Shown here in pieces: positions 53,797 to 63,357 of a stretch of 64,000 nucleotides of DNA. The notes beneath the pieces were generated by a model, which made no database searches, was not told where the DNA came from, and saw only the letters and a program-made list of their open reading frames with translations. Position 1 is the stretch's first letter; every line of letters starts with the position of its first letter. The stretch comes from Paraburkholderia rhynchosiae (GTDB taxonomy: Bacteria > Pseudomonadota > Gammaproteobacteria > Burkholderiales > Burkholderiaceae): contig NZ_PNXY01000014.1 in the NCBI RefSeq assembly GCF_002879865.1, forward strand, positions 1 to 64,000, written 5' to 3'. A program made the translations under genes and the position numbers.

Positions 53797-54306
53797 CTGA
53801 TTCGTCAGGCCAGAAGTGAGGGCAAAATGCGCCCTGCCCTGACCGAATCACCGCACACGCGGCACGGCCGCGTCGGTGATTCTGCGCCGTCGCGCAGCTC
53901 GCCCAACGCTCGGCTCGCATCCGTGACGTGCGTAGCGCCTCGTTTGGATTTCGAGCGCTACGTCGCCGGAAAGCGCACGAACGCGCGACCGTCGGCGTGT
54001 GTGAGTTGGCAGACGAGCAGACGCGCCGTTCGCCCGCAACATGTCATACGGCGACGATGACAGGCTCAAATGCCGACGATGCCACCCTTAGCCTCGGTCT
54101 TGAGCGGCACGGAGATCCGGCTTCGCAATGCCTGGCGCAGGGTTTCCGGCTGACTAGGTGCCCGACCGGTTCTCCATACGCCAATGCGAGTTACGCAATG
54201 GCTCACCATAGGAGAAGAATGACAGAATGCCAAGGAGTCGCGCACGGTTCGATGCGGCGGCGGTACACCGGGGCCGTCATCAGCACAATGAGCGCGGCTC
54301 GAGTAA
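53797..54306. other. Gene-free stretch between convergent genes
   Basis: About 510 bp between the membrane-protein stop and the alcohol-dehydrogenase stop. Short frames are unconvincing; no strong repeat is seen. Confidence 0.45.
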
Positions 54307-55377
54307 TCATTCAGCCGGTACCCGCGCTTTCAGTGAGCCCATGTCAATCACAAAGCGATAACGCACATCGCTTTTGAGCAATCGCTCATAGGCGCGATTG
54401 ATGTCTTGCATCCTGATCATTTCCACATCGCAGTTGATGTCGTGCGCAGCGCAGAAGTCCAGCATTTCCTGCATCTGCTCTACCCCTCCGATCGCGGAAC
54501 CAGCTACGGACCTCCGTGCAGTCACCAGCAAACCGCTGTGAACGGGTGGCGCAATGGGGCCGATCAAGCCAACCAGCACAAGCGTACCATTCAACCGTAA
54601 CGTAGACAGGTAGGGATTGAGGTCATGCGGGGTCGGGATTGTATCGAGAATGAGATCGAAACGCCCCGCCGCAGGGCCGATCTGCGCAGGATCGCTGGAC
54701 ACGAGCACATCGTCTGCACCGAGGCGCCGAGCCTCCTGCTCCTTGCCTGCACTACGCGTAATTAGCGTAACCTCGGCTCCCAGCGCCTTGGCGAACTTCA
54801 ATCCCATATGGCCTAGGCCACCTAGACCGACAACAGCAACTCTCTGACCGCGCCCGACGTTCCAGTGGCGCAAGGGTGAATAGCTCGTGATCCCCGCGCA
54901 CAACAACGGCGCGGCTGCCTTCAAGTCCAGACGGTCCGGAATTCGCAGCACGAACTTCTCCGCGACAACGATCCGCTCCGAGTAACCCCCGTACGTCGTT
55001 GATCCATCGTGGCGGTCGACACCGTTGTAGGTTGGGGTAGGCCTATTCAAGCAATATTGCTCTTCACCTTCGCAGCACGGCGGACAATCCCCGCAGGAAT
55101 CAACCAGGCAGCCAACGCCAACAATATCGCCCGTCCTGAAACGGCTCACCGACGCGCCGACATTGATGACGCGGCCGATGATTTCATGCCCTGGTACGAC
55201 CGGATAGCGAGTATTGCCCCAGTCGTTATGTGCCTGATGGAGATCCGAGTGGCACACGCCGCAGTACTGGATTTCAATGACGACATCGTCGACCCGCGGA
55301 TGGCGCCGGGCAAACTGGAAAGGTGCGAGCGCGGCACCCGGAGCGGCGCACGCGTAGCCGTTGATAGCATCGGTCAT
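54307..55377 (-). CDS. Zinc-dependent NADP(H) alcohol dehydrogenase (YahK/cinnamyl-alcohol type)
   Basis: 356 residues. Catalytic zinc ligands C39 in YCGVCHSDLHQAHNDWG and H64-E65 in VPGHEI, structural zinc cysteines C95, C98, C101 and C109 in SCGDCPPCCEGEEQYC, and the cofactor motif VVGLGGLGHMGLKFAKALG. These enzymes reduce aliphatic and aromatic aldehydes with NADPH. It starts 35 bp after the carboxylic acid reductase stop, so the pair would turn an acid into an alcohol. ATG 55377 is preferred to an upstream TTG. Confidence 0.92.
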   Translation of the reverse strand: MTDAINGYACAAPGAALAPFQFARRHPRVDDVVIEIQYCGVCHSDLHQAHNDWGNTRYPVVPGHEIIGRVINVGASVSRFRTGDIVGVGCLVDSCGDCPPCCEGEEQYCLNRPTPTYNGVDRHDGSTTYGGYSERIVVAEKFVLRIPDRLDLKAAAPLLCAGITSYSPLRHWNVGRGQRVAVVGLGGLGHMGLKFAKALGAEVTLITRSAGKEQEARRLGADDVLVSSDPAQIGPAAGRFDLILDTIPTPHDLNPYLSTLRLNGTLVLVGLIGPIAPPVHSGLLVTARRSVAGSAIGGVEQMQEMLDFCAAHDINCDVEMIRMQDINRAYERLLKSDVRYRFVIDMGSLKARVPAE

Positions 55378-55412
55378 GGAATCTCTCAACGATAATTTGT
55401 TACGACGAACTT

Positions 55413-58400
55413 TCAGTTCATCAGTCGAAGATGGCGCATATCCGCAAGGTACTTACCAATGAAGTCCGCGGAGATATGGGGAATCCGCCCATCGCCTGCG
55501 ACCATGAATTTGCGCACATCGTCCTCGAATCTAACGGTTGGCACGCTGGTGCCGGCGACGCGCGGCGAAGGGACGCGCAATTGATGAATAAGCGGTAGAG
55601 AAGACTGCTGGCGCACCTTCTCCGGAAGAGCACGCAAAGCCGTTTCAAAGCGCGCGAGCCAGTTGGCATACTCGTCGATACGCCGGATCTGGCAGCCGTG
55701 AACGGTTGCCCAATCGACGAATGTATCCATCGAAATGCCGTCGTCATGTGGGTTCACAACATGCCACGTCCTGTATCCCGCTAATGCATCCGCAGTTAGC
55801 GCAGCGATCGATTTCGCGGTGAAGTCCACCGGCAAACCATCGTAGTGCGCATTTGCATCACCTTCTGCGTAAAAGCTTCGAGGTGCCAGACCGGTCATAG
55901 CGATGCTCAAAAGCCACCGTGTGAACATGTCTGGAACATTGAGCTGGCCAATGAACTGGCTATGGGCGAGGATCATGCCCGACCGGAATACGGCGACCGG
56001 AAGACCAAATCGCTCGTTGGCGTCGCGCAGAAGCGCTTCACCGGCCCACTTGCTGTTCGCATAGCCGTCGGCGTAGCGGTCGCCATCGAGAGGACGAACC
56101 GGCGTAGCCGCGCGCACATCTGCATCCTCATCGATCAAACCACCCTCTGGAATCGCCGCGGCAGCGACGGTTGAGACGAAGCTGATGGGCTTGGTTCTAA
56201 TCGTCAACGCGAGACAGATCAGTTCCGCGGTGCCGAGCACGTTCGGCCCGAAAAGTTGCGAGTATGGGAGCACGTGATTGACAAGCGCGGCCGGGTGAAC
56301 GATCAGATCGACTTCGTCTGCGAGGCGTTGCCAATCGGCGGGACTCAGTCCGAGATTGTGCTCACCCAGATCACCCGCAAGAACTTCGAGGTGCTCGGCG
56401 GCGAGCGCTTCAAACTGCTTCTGAAGATTCGCGTCGCCAGTCTCGAAGACCTGCGCGATACGTTCCCTGGCCGCCGATGCATCGCGGCCTCGCATAATAC
56501 AGATCACCTTACCGCCCACTGCGGCCACACGCTGCAGCCACTCAAGACACAGAAAACGGCCCAGGAAGCCGTTTGCACCCGTGACTAGCACAGTCCGGAT
56601 ATGGGCCCTGGCCGGTTTCAAATCCGACGCACGCGCGAGCGTTTCGGCATCCAGAAACTTGTCGATGGTCAGGTCGCTGGCGCGAATCTGCGTGGCGCCT
56701 CGACCGTGGATCGAAGCGAAAGTCGGGCGCTGGTGAGCGCCTTGTCTTGCGCGCTCGATGTACCGGGACACATGCAGCAGACCGCCGGCCGGGTTATTGA
56801 TAACGCCTACTGGCACCTCGACACCGTAAATCTCCTCAAGGAGAAGGGAGCATGATAGTGCCGATAGTGAGTCCCCTCCCAGTTCCGTGAAGGTCGCATT
56901 CACTGAAAGATCCGGCACGTCGATGCCCAACGTCGCACCTGCGATTCGGGCAACCACTTGTGCTACCGGTGCATCCCGGCCTTCGCGGCGCAATGACTCC
57001 AGTTCGTTGGTCTGACTTGCGGCGATCTCGATGTACAGATCTTCCAGGCGCGCGCCGTAGCGCTCCTTGAACCTGGGCCGCTGATACTTTCCGATACCAG
57101 CCAACAGGCCGTTTTCAACGCTGAACGGCTCACGCTCGATGATGAAATCCCGCGGCACCTCGTACCCGTTTAACTGCTCGGTACGCGCCACCTCCTTGAT
57201 GGCTTTCCGGATTGCCGAGTGGATCGCCCGATCGTCGCCGGCAATTCCTTCTTCCGTTAGGACGTCTTCATTCGGTACGAATACGCCCAGCAGAAATGAG
57301 CGCTCGCTAGTGCCGTACAAATAGACCTGACGAATCAAAGCGTGCCCGTTGGTATAAAGGGCCTCCAGTCGCGATATCGCTACGAACTCGCCCTGTGCGA
57401 GTTTCAGTACGTTATTACGCCGGTCTACATAGACCAATTGGTCTTCGCCGATCTCGGCCATGATATCGCCAGTCTTATAGAATCCGTCCGCATCGAACAC
57501 GGACGCAGTGACCTCGGGCCGCTTGAAATAGCCAAGCATGAGGCTGTCCGTCTTGATGAGTAGCTCGCCACGCGGATAAGGACGATCCGTTTTGAAGTAC
57601 CCGAGTTCGGGGACATCGTCGAGCTTGTAATCGACGACCGGTGGCCGCATGACATACGTATTGCGTACTGCGCCGGAAATCTCAGTTGCACCGTAATGGT
57701 CGTCCAGCTTGAATCCAAGGCAATCTTCCATGAACTGCCGCAGATCGGGGGCGAGAGGTGCAGAGCCGAAGTTTCCACTTAGTAGGCGTCCGCCTAGCAC
57801 CCGGTTTCGAACGTCCATCATTAGTTCACGCTTCAGCACAGCGATATCCACGCTCTCCGAGCGACGACGCTCAAGTCCAACGTGATACTGCTGATGGAGC
57901 ATTTCACAAATACGCGGCACGATGCCCATCGAAGTCGGGCGGGCAAGGCCAATATCATCGAATAACGAAGATAGATCGGCCTTGGCGGTGAAGTGGCAGG
58001 TGCCTCCGGAGCCGAGCGTCAAAAACACCCCGCTGCGCCCGAAAGAATGATTCATCGGCATGTAATGCATATACAGCAGCGGCAGCGACGAGACCGCGCA
58101 CCAACTCGCTTTCACCATCAGCTCCGGGTACATGGCGCCCTTGGGCGATCCAGTGCTGCCGGAAGTGTAATAGATCGTGCACATCCTCCTTTCGGTGTCC
58201 TCTTCCGAATAGAGCGGCGCTGGCTCCAGTCGGCTTCCACCATCAATGGCGGCCTGCAAGATCAGCAAAAGGTCGGACATGCCTGACGCAGCTAGTCTCG
58301 TCTGCGCGCGCTCGTAACGCTCCCGCTCGTCATCGACCTCCGGGTGATAGTCGAATAGCAACAGGCCCGAAGGACGATGCCCGTCCAGCACGAGATCTAT

Positions 58401-58967
58401 TGCGGTTTCGAGACACTCGAGGCTCGTCGCCAGCCATCGTGGCTGGACCTCCTTGACGATATCGCGTAACTGCTGCTGGGGCGCATTGGTCTGAAGCGGG
58501 ACGACAACCACGCCGTTGTGGATTGCTGCGAGGTCAACAGTCGTAAAATCGACACCAGCAAACGCGATCACACAAAGGAGATCGTTCGCGCGCAGCGGAC
58601 TGCTCTCGCTGTGGTACCAGGTATTCGCCAGTGCCCGTGCTCGGGACCACAGTTGCCGATACGTCAACGTCTCGAAAGCAGGTTCCAGCCGAAGGGAAGC
58701 GCGCCCCGTCACGGGATCGGCCACGACGCTGGTCGCCCGTCGCGCCAGCGCCGGCCGGTCTGCATACGCTTCGAGACAAACAGCGACGATCTGCGCCAGG
58801 CCCAAGCCGGGACGCAGCTTTGCTTCGTTCACGGCTGCTATCGGCATTGCATCCCGAAACTGCCGGTCCTGAGCGGCGAGTCCTTCGATCCGGCCTTCAA
58901 TCTGACCAGGTCCACCGGCACCGACCTTTTCGCTCTCTGCCTTCTCCTTCGCTTTGCTCGCCAACAC
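55413..58967 (-). CDS. Carboxylic acid reductase (adenylation-thiolation-reductase)
   Basis: 1184 residues, full length for a CAR. The adenylation domain has YYTSGSTGSPKGAMYPELMV and GYFKTGDIMAEIGEDQLVY-like hinge; the thiolation domain near 700 has LGGDSLSALSCSLLL, where the serine takes phosphopantetheine; the reductase domain near 790 has VLVTGANGFLGRFLCLEWL for NADPH and the downstream YANSKWAGEALLRDA (Tyr and Lys). CARs reduce carboxylic acids to aldehydes using ATP and NADPH and need a PPTase to be active; none is in the window. GTG 58967 has GAGGGAAC upstream. Context: an aldehyde reductase downstream, an unknown gene upstream. Confidence 0.92.
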   Translation of the reverse strand: MLASKAKEKAESEKVGAGGPGQIEGRIEGLAAQDRQFRDAMPIAAVNEAKLRPGLGLAQIVAVCLEAYADRPALARRATSVVADPVTGRASLRLEPAFETLTYRQLWSRARALANTWYHSESSPLRANDLLCVIAFAGVDFTTVDLAAIHNGVVVVPLQTNAPQQQLRDIVKEVQPRWLATSLECLETAIDLVLDGHRPSGLLLFDYHPEVDDERERYERAQTRLAASGMSDLLLILQAAIDGGSRLEPAPLYSEEDTERRMCTIYYTSGSTGSPKGAMYPELMVKASWCAVSSLPLLYMHYMPMNHSFGRSGVFLTLGSGGTCHFTAKADLSSLFDDIGLARPTSMGIVPRICEMLHQQYHVGLERRRSESVDIAVLKRELMMDVRNRVLGGRLLSGNFGSAPLAPDLRQFMEDCLGFKLDDHYGATEISGAVRNTYVMRPPVVDYKLDDVPELGYFKTDRPYPRGELLIKTDSLMLGYFKRPEVTASVFDADGFYKTGDIMAEIGEDQLVYVDRRNNVLKLAQGEFVAISRLEALYTNGHALIRQVYLYGTSERSFLLGVFVPNEDVLTEEGIAGDDRAIHSAIRKAIKEVARTEQLNGYEVPRDFIIEREPFSVENGLLAGIGKYQRPRFKERYGARLEDLYIEIAASQTNELESLRREGRDAPVAQVVARIAGATLGIDVPDLSVNATFTELGGDSLSALSCSLLLEEIYGVEVPVGVINNPAGGLLHVSRYIERARQGAHQRPTFASIHGRGATQIRASDLTIDKFLDAETLARASDLKPARAHIRTVLVTGANGFLGRFLCLEWLQRVAAVGGKVICIMRGRDASAARERIAQVFETGDANLQKQFEALAAEHLEVLAGDLGEHNLGLSPADWQRLADEVDLIVHPAALVNHVLPYSQLFGPNVLGTAELICLALTIRTKPISFVSTVAAAAIPEGGLIDEDADVRAATPVRPLDGDRYADGYANSKWAGEALLRDANERFGLPVAVFRSGMILAHSQFIGQLNVPDMFTRWLLSIAMTGLAPRSFYAEGDANAHYDGLPVDFTAKSIAALTADALAGYRTWHVVNPHDDGISMDTFVDWATVHGCQIRRIDEYANWLARFETALRALPEKVRQQSSLPLIHQLRVPSPRVAGTSVPTVRFEDDVRKFMVAGDGRIPHISADFIGKYLADMRHLRLMN

Positions 58968-59145
58968 TGTCGTTCCCTCGCTTCAATGATCAGGCCTGCC
59001 ACGCAAAGGTGCAGCGACGTTCGGTAGGCGAGCGTCGCAGATGGCACCGAATTGCGTATCCATTCCAAGGTGTATGAAATTACAACTCGCTTTCCCGTCG
59101 CTTGCTGCGTCAGCAGGCTTGATCGCGAGAGCCTTGCCGGCGGTG

Positions 59146-60210
59146 TCAGTATTTGCGGAAGTTCACGCCGACTCGCGTGCCCAGGCCCGGCAGCCGATTG
59201 ACCGGACGATCGCCGTGCTCCGGTGCTGCCTCTCCCCACGCAAACCAGACGTCCGGTTCGCGTGTGTCGCCAACGCGGCGCCACCGGCCGTCCACTTGCG
59301 GGTTCTTTAGCGTGCCGAGGCCGACCAGGCGCCCCTTCGGATCGGGCATGAACTCCCACTCTTCGCCGAACGCTGAGTAACGGATGCCTTCCTGCCAATA
59401 CCCGTTCGCGCCGAAATCGATGGTGCCCGTCACGTCATAGGTAAAGCGCACCTCGCCTTTCTCGTTGCCGAGAATCGCGAAGCCGAACATGTCGTTACCG
59501 AGCGTGAAGTGGCCGAAGTCGATGCTGCCGTCCTTATAACGCGTCGCCCACGTGTACCAGACGAGTTCCAGCTTCTCCTGCACCAGCGCATCTTTCGTCT
59601 TGTAGATCTCGCCGCCCTCGTACATATGGATCGGATCGAAGCCGATCATGCCGCGCACCTTCTTTCCGAGTATCGTCCCTTCCATCTCGAAGATGTTCGC
59701 GACGTAGTACATGCCCGCGTCACGTCCCGGCAGATACCAGTGCATGCCGGGCTTGACGAGCTTGCCCTTGATATCCATGCCGTTCTCTTCGTACCAGCTG
59801 CAATCCTCGGGCGTCCAGGTCACGTGAAAGCGGTTGCCGGGCGCCTGCGGATGGCTACGCCAGTGGATGCGGTCACCTTCGAGCTCTCTCGAAAAGCCAT
59901 CGTTCGGCACCGACTGCTTGCCGACCGGATGCATGTGCATACCGTCGTCATGGCCGAGTGTCGTACACAGATAAAAGCGGCGGCGGGTGTCCTTTGCGTC
60001 CGTCCGGAGACCGGCGGGGATCCGCCGCATCGGGCAGTAGATTTCTCCATCCTCGTCGCGAAACGTTCCCCACAGATACAGCGCCTCCGGCGGCATGCCG
60101 AAGTAGGCGCGGTTTGACAGCATGTCCTCGATGGTGGGCTCGAAGGCACTCACGAGGGGCTGCCAACCAAAGTCGCCGCGGCGCGGCATGGTGGGTTTCG
60201 TGTCGCTCAT
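59146..60210 (-). CDS. Unrecognised protein, possibly lipocalin-like/hydroxyneurosporene-synthase-type fold
   Basis: 354 residues without signal peptide or membrane helices. It has many aromatic and glycine residues and alternating strands (HWRSHPQAPGNRFHVTWTPE, PGMHWYLPGRDAGMYYVANI, DPIHMYEGGEIYKTKD, HFTLGNDMFGFAILGNEKGE), suggesting a beta-rich, lipid- or terpenoid-binding fold like that of CrtC/AttH proteins. I cannot assign a reaction. It is the first gene of the run leading into the carboxylic acid reductase (178-bp gap, same strand) and faces a FadR-type regulator. A role as carrier or hydratase of the acid or aldehyde is speculation. Confidence 0.75.
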   Translation of the reverse strand: MSDTKPTMPRRGDFGWQPLVSAFEPTIEDMLSNRAYFGMPPEALYLWGTFRDEDGEIYCPMRRIPAGLRTDAKDTRRRFYLCTTLGHDDGMHMHPVGKQSVPNDGFSRELEGDRIHWRSHPQAPGNRFHVTWTPEDCSWYEENGMDIKGKLVKPGMHWYLPGRDAGMYYVANIFEMEGTILGKKVRGMIGFDPIHMYEGGEIYKTKDALVQEKLELVWYTWATRYKDGSIDFGHFTLGNDMFGFAILGNEKGEVRFTYDVTGTIDFGANGYWQEGIRYSAFGEEWEFMPDPKGRLVGLGTLKNPQVDGRWRRVGDTREPDVWFAWGEAAPEHGDRPVNRLPGLGTRVGVNFRKY

Positions 60211-60482
60211 GGTCGATATCCGGTCACGGTAATGAAGTGGTTGAGGAGACCTACTATAGGTATCCCGGCTCGCTGAGAAAAATCAACCGATCTGCGCGCA
60301 CCGCCCTCCACCCACCGCCCGCGAAAATCGCGGAGCCCAATTGACGCTAACGCGTTGATTTGACGGCCTTCCCATTCGCGCGCGCGAACCCATCGGCTGT
60401 CCCGTCAGAAAACTCCGTTACATGTAACGCCACGTGCGGTATATTGAACGGCATTCGTGTTTTTATATCGCCGAATCACAAA
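60211..60482. promoter_or_regulatory. Divergent promoter region of the CAR module
   Basis: 272 bp between the divergent starts at 60210 and 60483. It holds a perfect 14-bp palindrome (listed separately) and a smaller dyad, ACCTA-CTA-TAGGT (60249-60261), near the start of the minus-strand gene. Either may bind the neighbouring FadR-type regulator. Confidence 0.55.
60416..60429. promoter_or_regulatory. Perfect 14-bp palindrome, candidate operator
   Basis: CGTTACATGTAACG is its own reverse complement. It lies 54 bp upstream of the regulator's start and 206 bp upstream of the minus-strand gene. Confidence 0.6.
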
Positions 60483-61418
60483 ATGGCAAAGTCGTCCGCA
60501 GAACGGGTCGCCGACTATCGCGCACGCAAGACGGCCCAGGGTATGGCGAGCCTGACGTTGATCGTGCCGGCAGCCGATGTCGCGCTCTTTAACCAGTTCG
60601 CTGCGCAACGCCGCGAGAAGCTGCGTGAAGGCACGCATCCGGTCGACGCGCCTCGTCAGCAATGGCTTTCGATGCTGACCGCGATGACGCCGGTACTAAC
60701 TGCACCCGTCACGCTCCGACGCAAACGCAACGCGTTCGGCGCACCGGTCACGCGCGCGCAGACGCTGTTCATCTCGATCCTGAAGCACATCATCGAACTG
60801 GGATGGCCAGTGGGACTGCCGCTCGGCTCCGAGCAGGAGTTAATGAAAATCCATGGAGCAAGCCGCGCCGCGTTGCGCGGAGCGATCCGGCTGCTCGAGC
60901 ACCACTCGATCGCGAAAGTGCAGCGCGGCACCGGCGCGGGCCTGTTCGTCGCTCGGCCCGATCTGAGCGCGACGATGCAGGCAGTCAGCGTCTACCTGGA
61001 GTATGCGGGCGTCGCGCCGCGCGATATTCTCGCGACGCGCCACGCGCTTGAACTGGCCGCCCTGGATCTCGTCATCGAACGACTGGATGATGAAGGGGAA
61101 CAAAGACTGCGCGAGCAGGTACAGGGCGAGGCGCAACTCGACGGCGGCGCCGGCGCCGATGAACTGCTGCGCTTTCATTTCCTGCTTGCCGAACTATGCG
61201 GTGACCCCGCACTGCGACTGTTCGACTGCATCGTCCTGCAGCTGGCTGATGCGCATTCCACCTTTCACCGGCGCGGCCGCGCCGACCGCGATCGCGTCGT
61301 GGCAAGGATCAAGGAATACCATCGAGGGGTCGCACTGGCGGTCATCGCCCGTGACAAGGAACAGGCTCGCGGAAAGATGGCCGAGTACATCGCGGGCATC
61401 AGGACGTGGCTGGAGTAG
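60483..61418 (+). CDS. FadR/GntR-family regulator with an N-terminal extension
   Basis: 311 residues. A winged helix at about 90-160 (LFISILKHIIELGWPVGLPL, GSEQELMKIHGASRAALRGA, IRLLEHHSIAKVQRGTGAGL) is followed by an FCD effector domain at about 170-305 with LLRFHFLLAELCGDPALRLF and a final metal/ligand His region. The first 80 residues (SSAERVADYRARKTAQGMAS, TLIVPAADVALFNQFA) are an additional domain with a ribbon-helix-helix-like look, also found on some other GntR proteins. ATG 60483 was chosen because the earlier frame is unlike the family. It is divergent from the CAR module, probably its regulator. Confidence 0.85.
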   Translation: MAKSSAERVADYRARKTAQGMASLTLIVPAADVALFNQFAAQRREKLREGTHPVDAPRQQWLSMLTAMTPVLTAPVTLRRKRNAFGAPVTRAQTLFISILKHIIELGWPVGLPLGSEQELMKIHGASRAALRGAIRLLEHHSIAKVQRGTGAGLFVARPDLSATMQAVSVYLEYAGVAPRDILATRHALELAALDLVIERLDDEGEQRLREQVQGEAQLDGGAGADELLRFHFLLAELCGDPALRLFDCIVLQLADAHSTFHRRGRADRDRVVARIKEYHRGVALAVIARDKEQARGKMAEYIAGIRTWLE

Positions 61419-61509
61419 CAGCCGCCCTGCCCGGCTCACGGATCGCCGAGTTCGATCGACCGTCCGCTACGGCCGGACCCGATCACCGCCGCCGCCGCCC
61501 GGTGCGCGT

Positions 61510-61525
61510 GCAGTCTGCAGACTGC
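61510..61525. repeat. Perfect 16-bp palindrome in convergent gap
   Basis: GCAGTCTGCAGACTGC, its own reverse complement, lies between the regulator stop at 61418 and the guaA stop at 61542. It has no loop or T-run, so it is not a classical terminator. Confidence 0.6.
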
Positions 61526-61541
61526 TGCAGAGCAGCCTGAA

Positions 61542-63125
61542 TTACTCCCACTCAATCGTCGCCGGCGGCTTCCCGGAAATGTCGTACACCACCCGGTTGA
61601 TCCCGCGCACTTCATTAATGATCCGGTTCGACACATGCCCCAGTAGCTCGTGCGGCAGATGCGCCCAGTGCGCGGTCATGAAGTCCAACGTCTGCACGGC
61701 GCGCAATGCGACCACGTATTCATAAGTCCGACCATCACCCATCACACCGACGCTCTTCACCGGCAGAAACACCGCGAACGCCTGGCTCGTCAGGTCGTAC
61801 CAGGACTTGCCGGTTTCCTTGTCGATGAACGTGCGCAGCGTCTCGATGAAAATCGCGTCCGCGCGGCGCAGCAGGTCCGCGAAATCGCGCTTCACTTCGC
61901 CGAGAATCCGCACGCCAAGACCGGGGCCCGGGAACGGATGGCGGTACACCATTGCCGGCGGCAAACCGAGCTTGACGCCAAGTTCGCGCACTTCGTCCTT
62001 GAACAGTTCGCGCAGCGGTTCGAGCAGCTTGAGATTCAGCGTCTCAGGCAGGCCGCCCACATTGTGGTGGCTCTTGATGGTCTGCGTGGCCTTCTTGCCC
62101 TTGCCCGCCGATTCGATCACATCCGGATAGATCGTGCCTTGCGCGAGCCACTTAGCGTCAGTCAGCTTGCCCGCTTCCTTCTGGAACACTTCGACGAATT
62201 CCGCGCCGATGATCTTGCGCTTCGCTTCCGGATCGGTCACGCCTTCGAGCTTGCGCAGGAATACGTCGCTCGCGTCCACATGAATCACTTTGACGCCGAG
62301 GTGATCCGCGAACGTGGCCATCACCTGCTCGGCTTCGTTCAGGCGCAAGAGGCCGTGATCGACAAACACGCACGTCAGTTGATCGCCAATCGCGCGATGC
62401 AGCAGCGCCGCCGCCACCGACGAATCCACGCCGCCCGACAAGCCAAGAATCACATGCTGGCCGCCGACCTGCTCGCGAATCTTCGTGACGGCTTCGTCGA
62501 TATAGTGGCCCATTTCCCAGTCGGGCCGCGCGCGGCAAATCTGCAGCACGAAGCGCTCGAGCATCGCGCGGCCCTGCACGGTGTGCGTGACTTCCGGATG
62601 CCATTGCAAGCCGTAGAAGCGGCGCGTCTCGTCGGCCATGGCCGCGATCGGGCACGATTCCGTCGACGCCATCAGCGCGAAGCCCGGCGGCATTTCGAGC
62701 ACTTTGTCGCCGTGGCTCATCCACACCTTCAGCATGCCGTGACCTTCGGGCGTGGTGAAGTCGCTGATGCCTTCGAGAAGGCTCGTGTGATTGCGCGCGC
62801 GCACTTCGGCGTAACCGAACTCGCGCAGATGGCCGATGTCGACCTTGCCGCCGAGTTGCTCGGCCATGGCCTGCATGCCGTAGCAGATGCCGAGCACCGG
62901 CACGCCGAGTTCGAACACCGCTTGCGGCACGCGCGGCGTGTCCGTCTCGGTGACCGAACTCGGGCCGCCGGAAAGGATCACGCCCTTCGGCGCGAAGTCG
63001 CGGATGAACGAAGCGTCGACGTCATACGGATGAATTTCCGAATACACGTTGGCTTCGCGAACACGACGTGCAATCAGTTGGGTGACTTGCGAACCAAAGT
63101 CGAGGATCAGTATCTTGTCGTGCAT
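61542..63125 (-). CDS. guaA: GMP synthase (glutamine-hydrolysing)
   Basis: 527 residues. Class I glutaminase domain with catalytic C81 in VLGICYGMQAMAEQLGG and a His-Glu pair in YGLQWHPEVTHT; ATP pyrophosphatase P-loop in VILGLSGGVDSSVAAALL; C-terminal dimerisation domain with GPGLGVRILGEVKRDFADLL. It makes GMP from XMP, ATP and glutamine. ATG 63125 begins MHDKILILDFGSQVTQLI; an in-frame ATG 18 nt upstream is less like the family. Housekeeping gene, downstream of the cut membrane-protein gene. Confidence 0.97.
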   Translation of the reverse strand: MHDKILILDFGSQVTQLIARRVREANVYSEIHPYDVDASFIRDFAPKGVILSGGPSSVTETDTPRVPQAVFELGVPVLGICYGMQAMAEQLGGKVDIGHLREFGYAEVRARNHTSLLEGISDFTTPEGHGMLKVWMSHGDKVLEMPPGFALMASTESCPIAAMADETRRFYGLQWHPEVTHTVQGRAMLERFVLQICRARPDWEMGHYIDEAVTKIREQVGGQHVILGLSGGVDSSVAAALLHRAIGDQLTCVFVDHGLLRLNEAEQVMATFADHLGVKVIHVDASDVFLRKLEGVTDPEAKRKIIGAEFVEVFQKEAGKLTDAKWLAQGTIYPDVIESAGKGKKATQTIKSHHNVGGLPETLNLKLLEPLRELFKDEVRELGVKLGLPPAMVYRHPFPGPGLGVRILGEVKRDFADLLRRADAIFIETLRTFIDKETGKSWYDLTSQAFAVFLPVKSVGVMGDGRTYEYVVALRAVQTLDFMTAHWAHLPHELLGHVSNRIINEVRGINRVVYDISGKPPATIEWE

Positions 63126-63357
63126 GGCAGCGGACGGAGTCAAAAGTGAGCGAATACGGAATGCCGCGCACGAAGCGCGACGTTGAATTTAAAGCGGTCC
63201 ACCTGGGAACCATCGGCCAGAAATTTGGCTGTGAAGCGCGACGATGAAGCCTGTCGGAACTTGCACCACCACCGCGCGGCCACGGCCGCAGCAGCTTGCC
63301 TGCGGCGCGCGCGTACGGATTCCGGCGGCTTCTGCGGACGGAGCGGCGCGCGGCGCG

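Noticed and set aside
61650..63149. 499-codon plus-strand frame opposite guaA
   Set aside because: Antisense to a housekeeping gene, His/Arg-rich, no recognisable domain.
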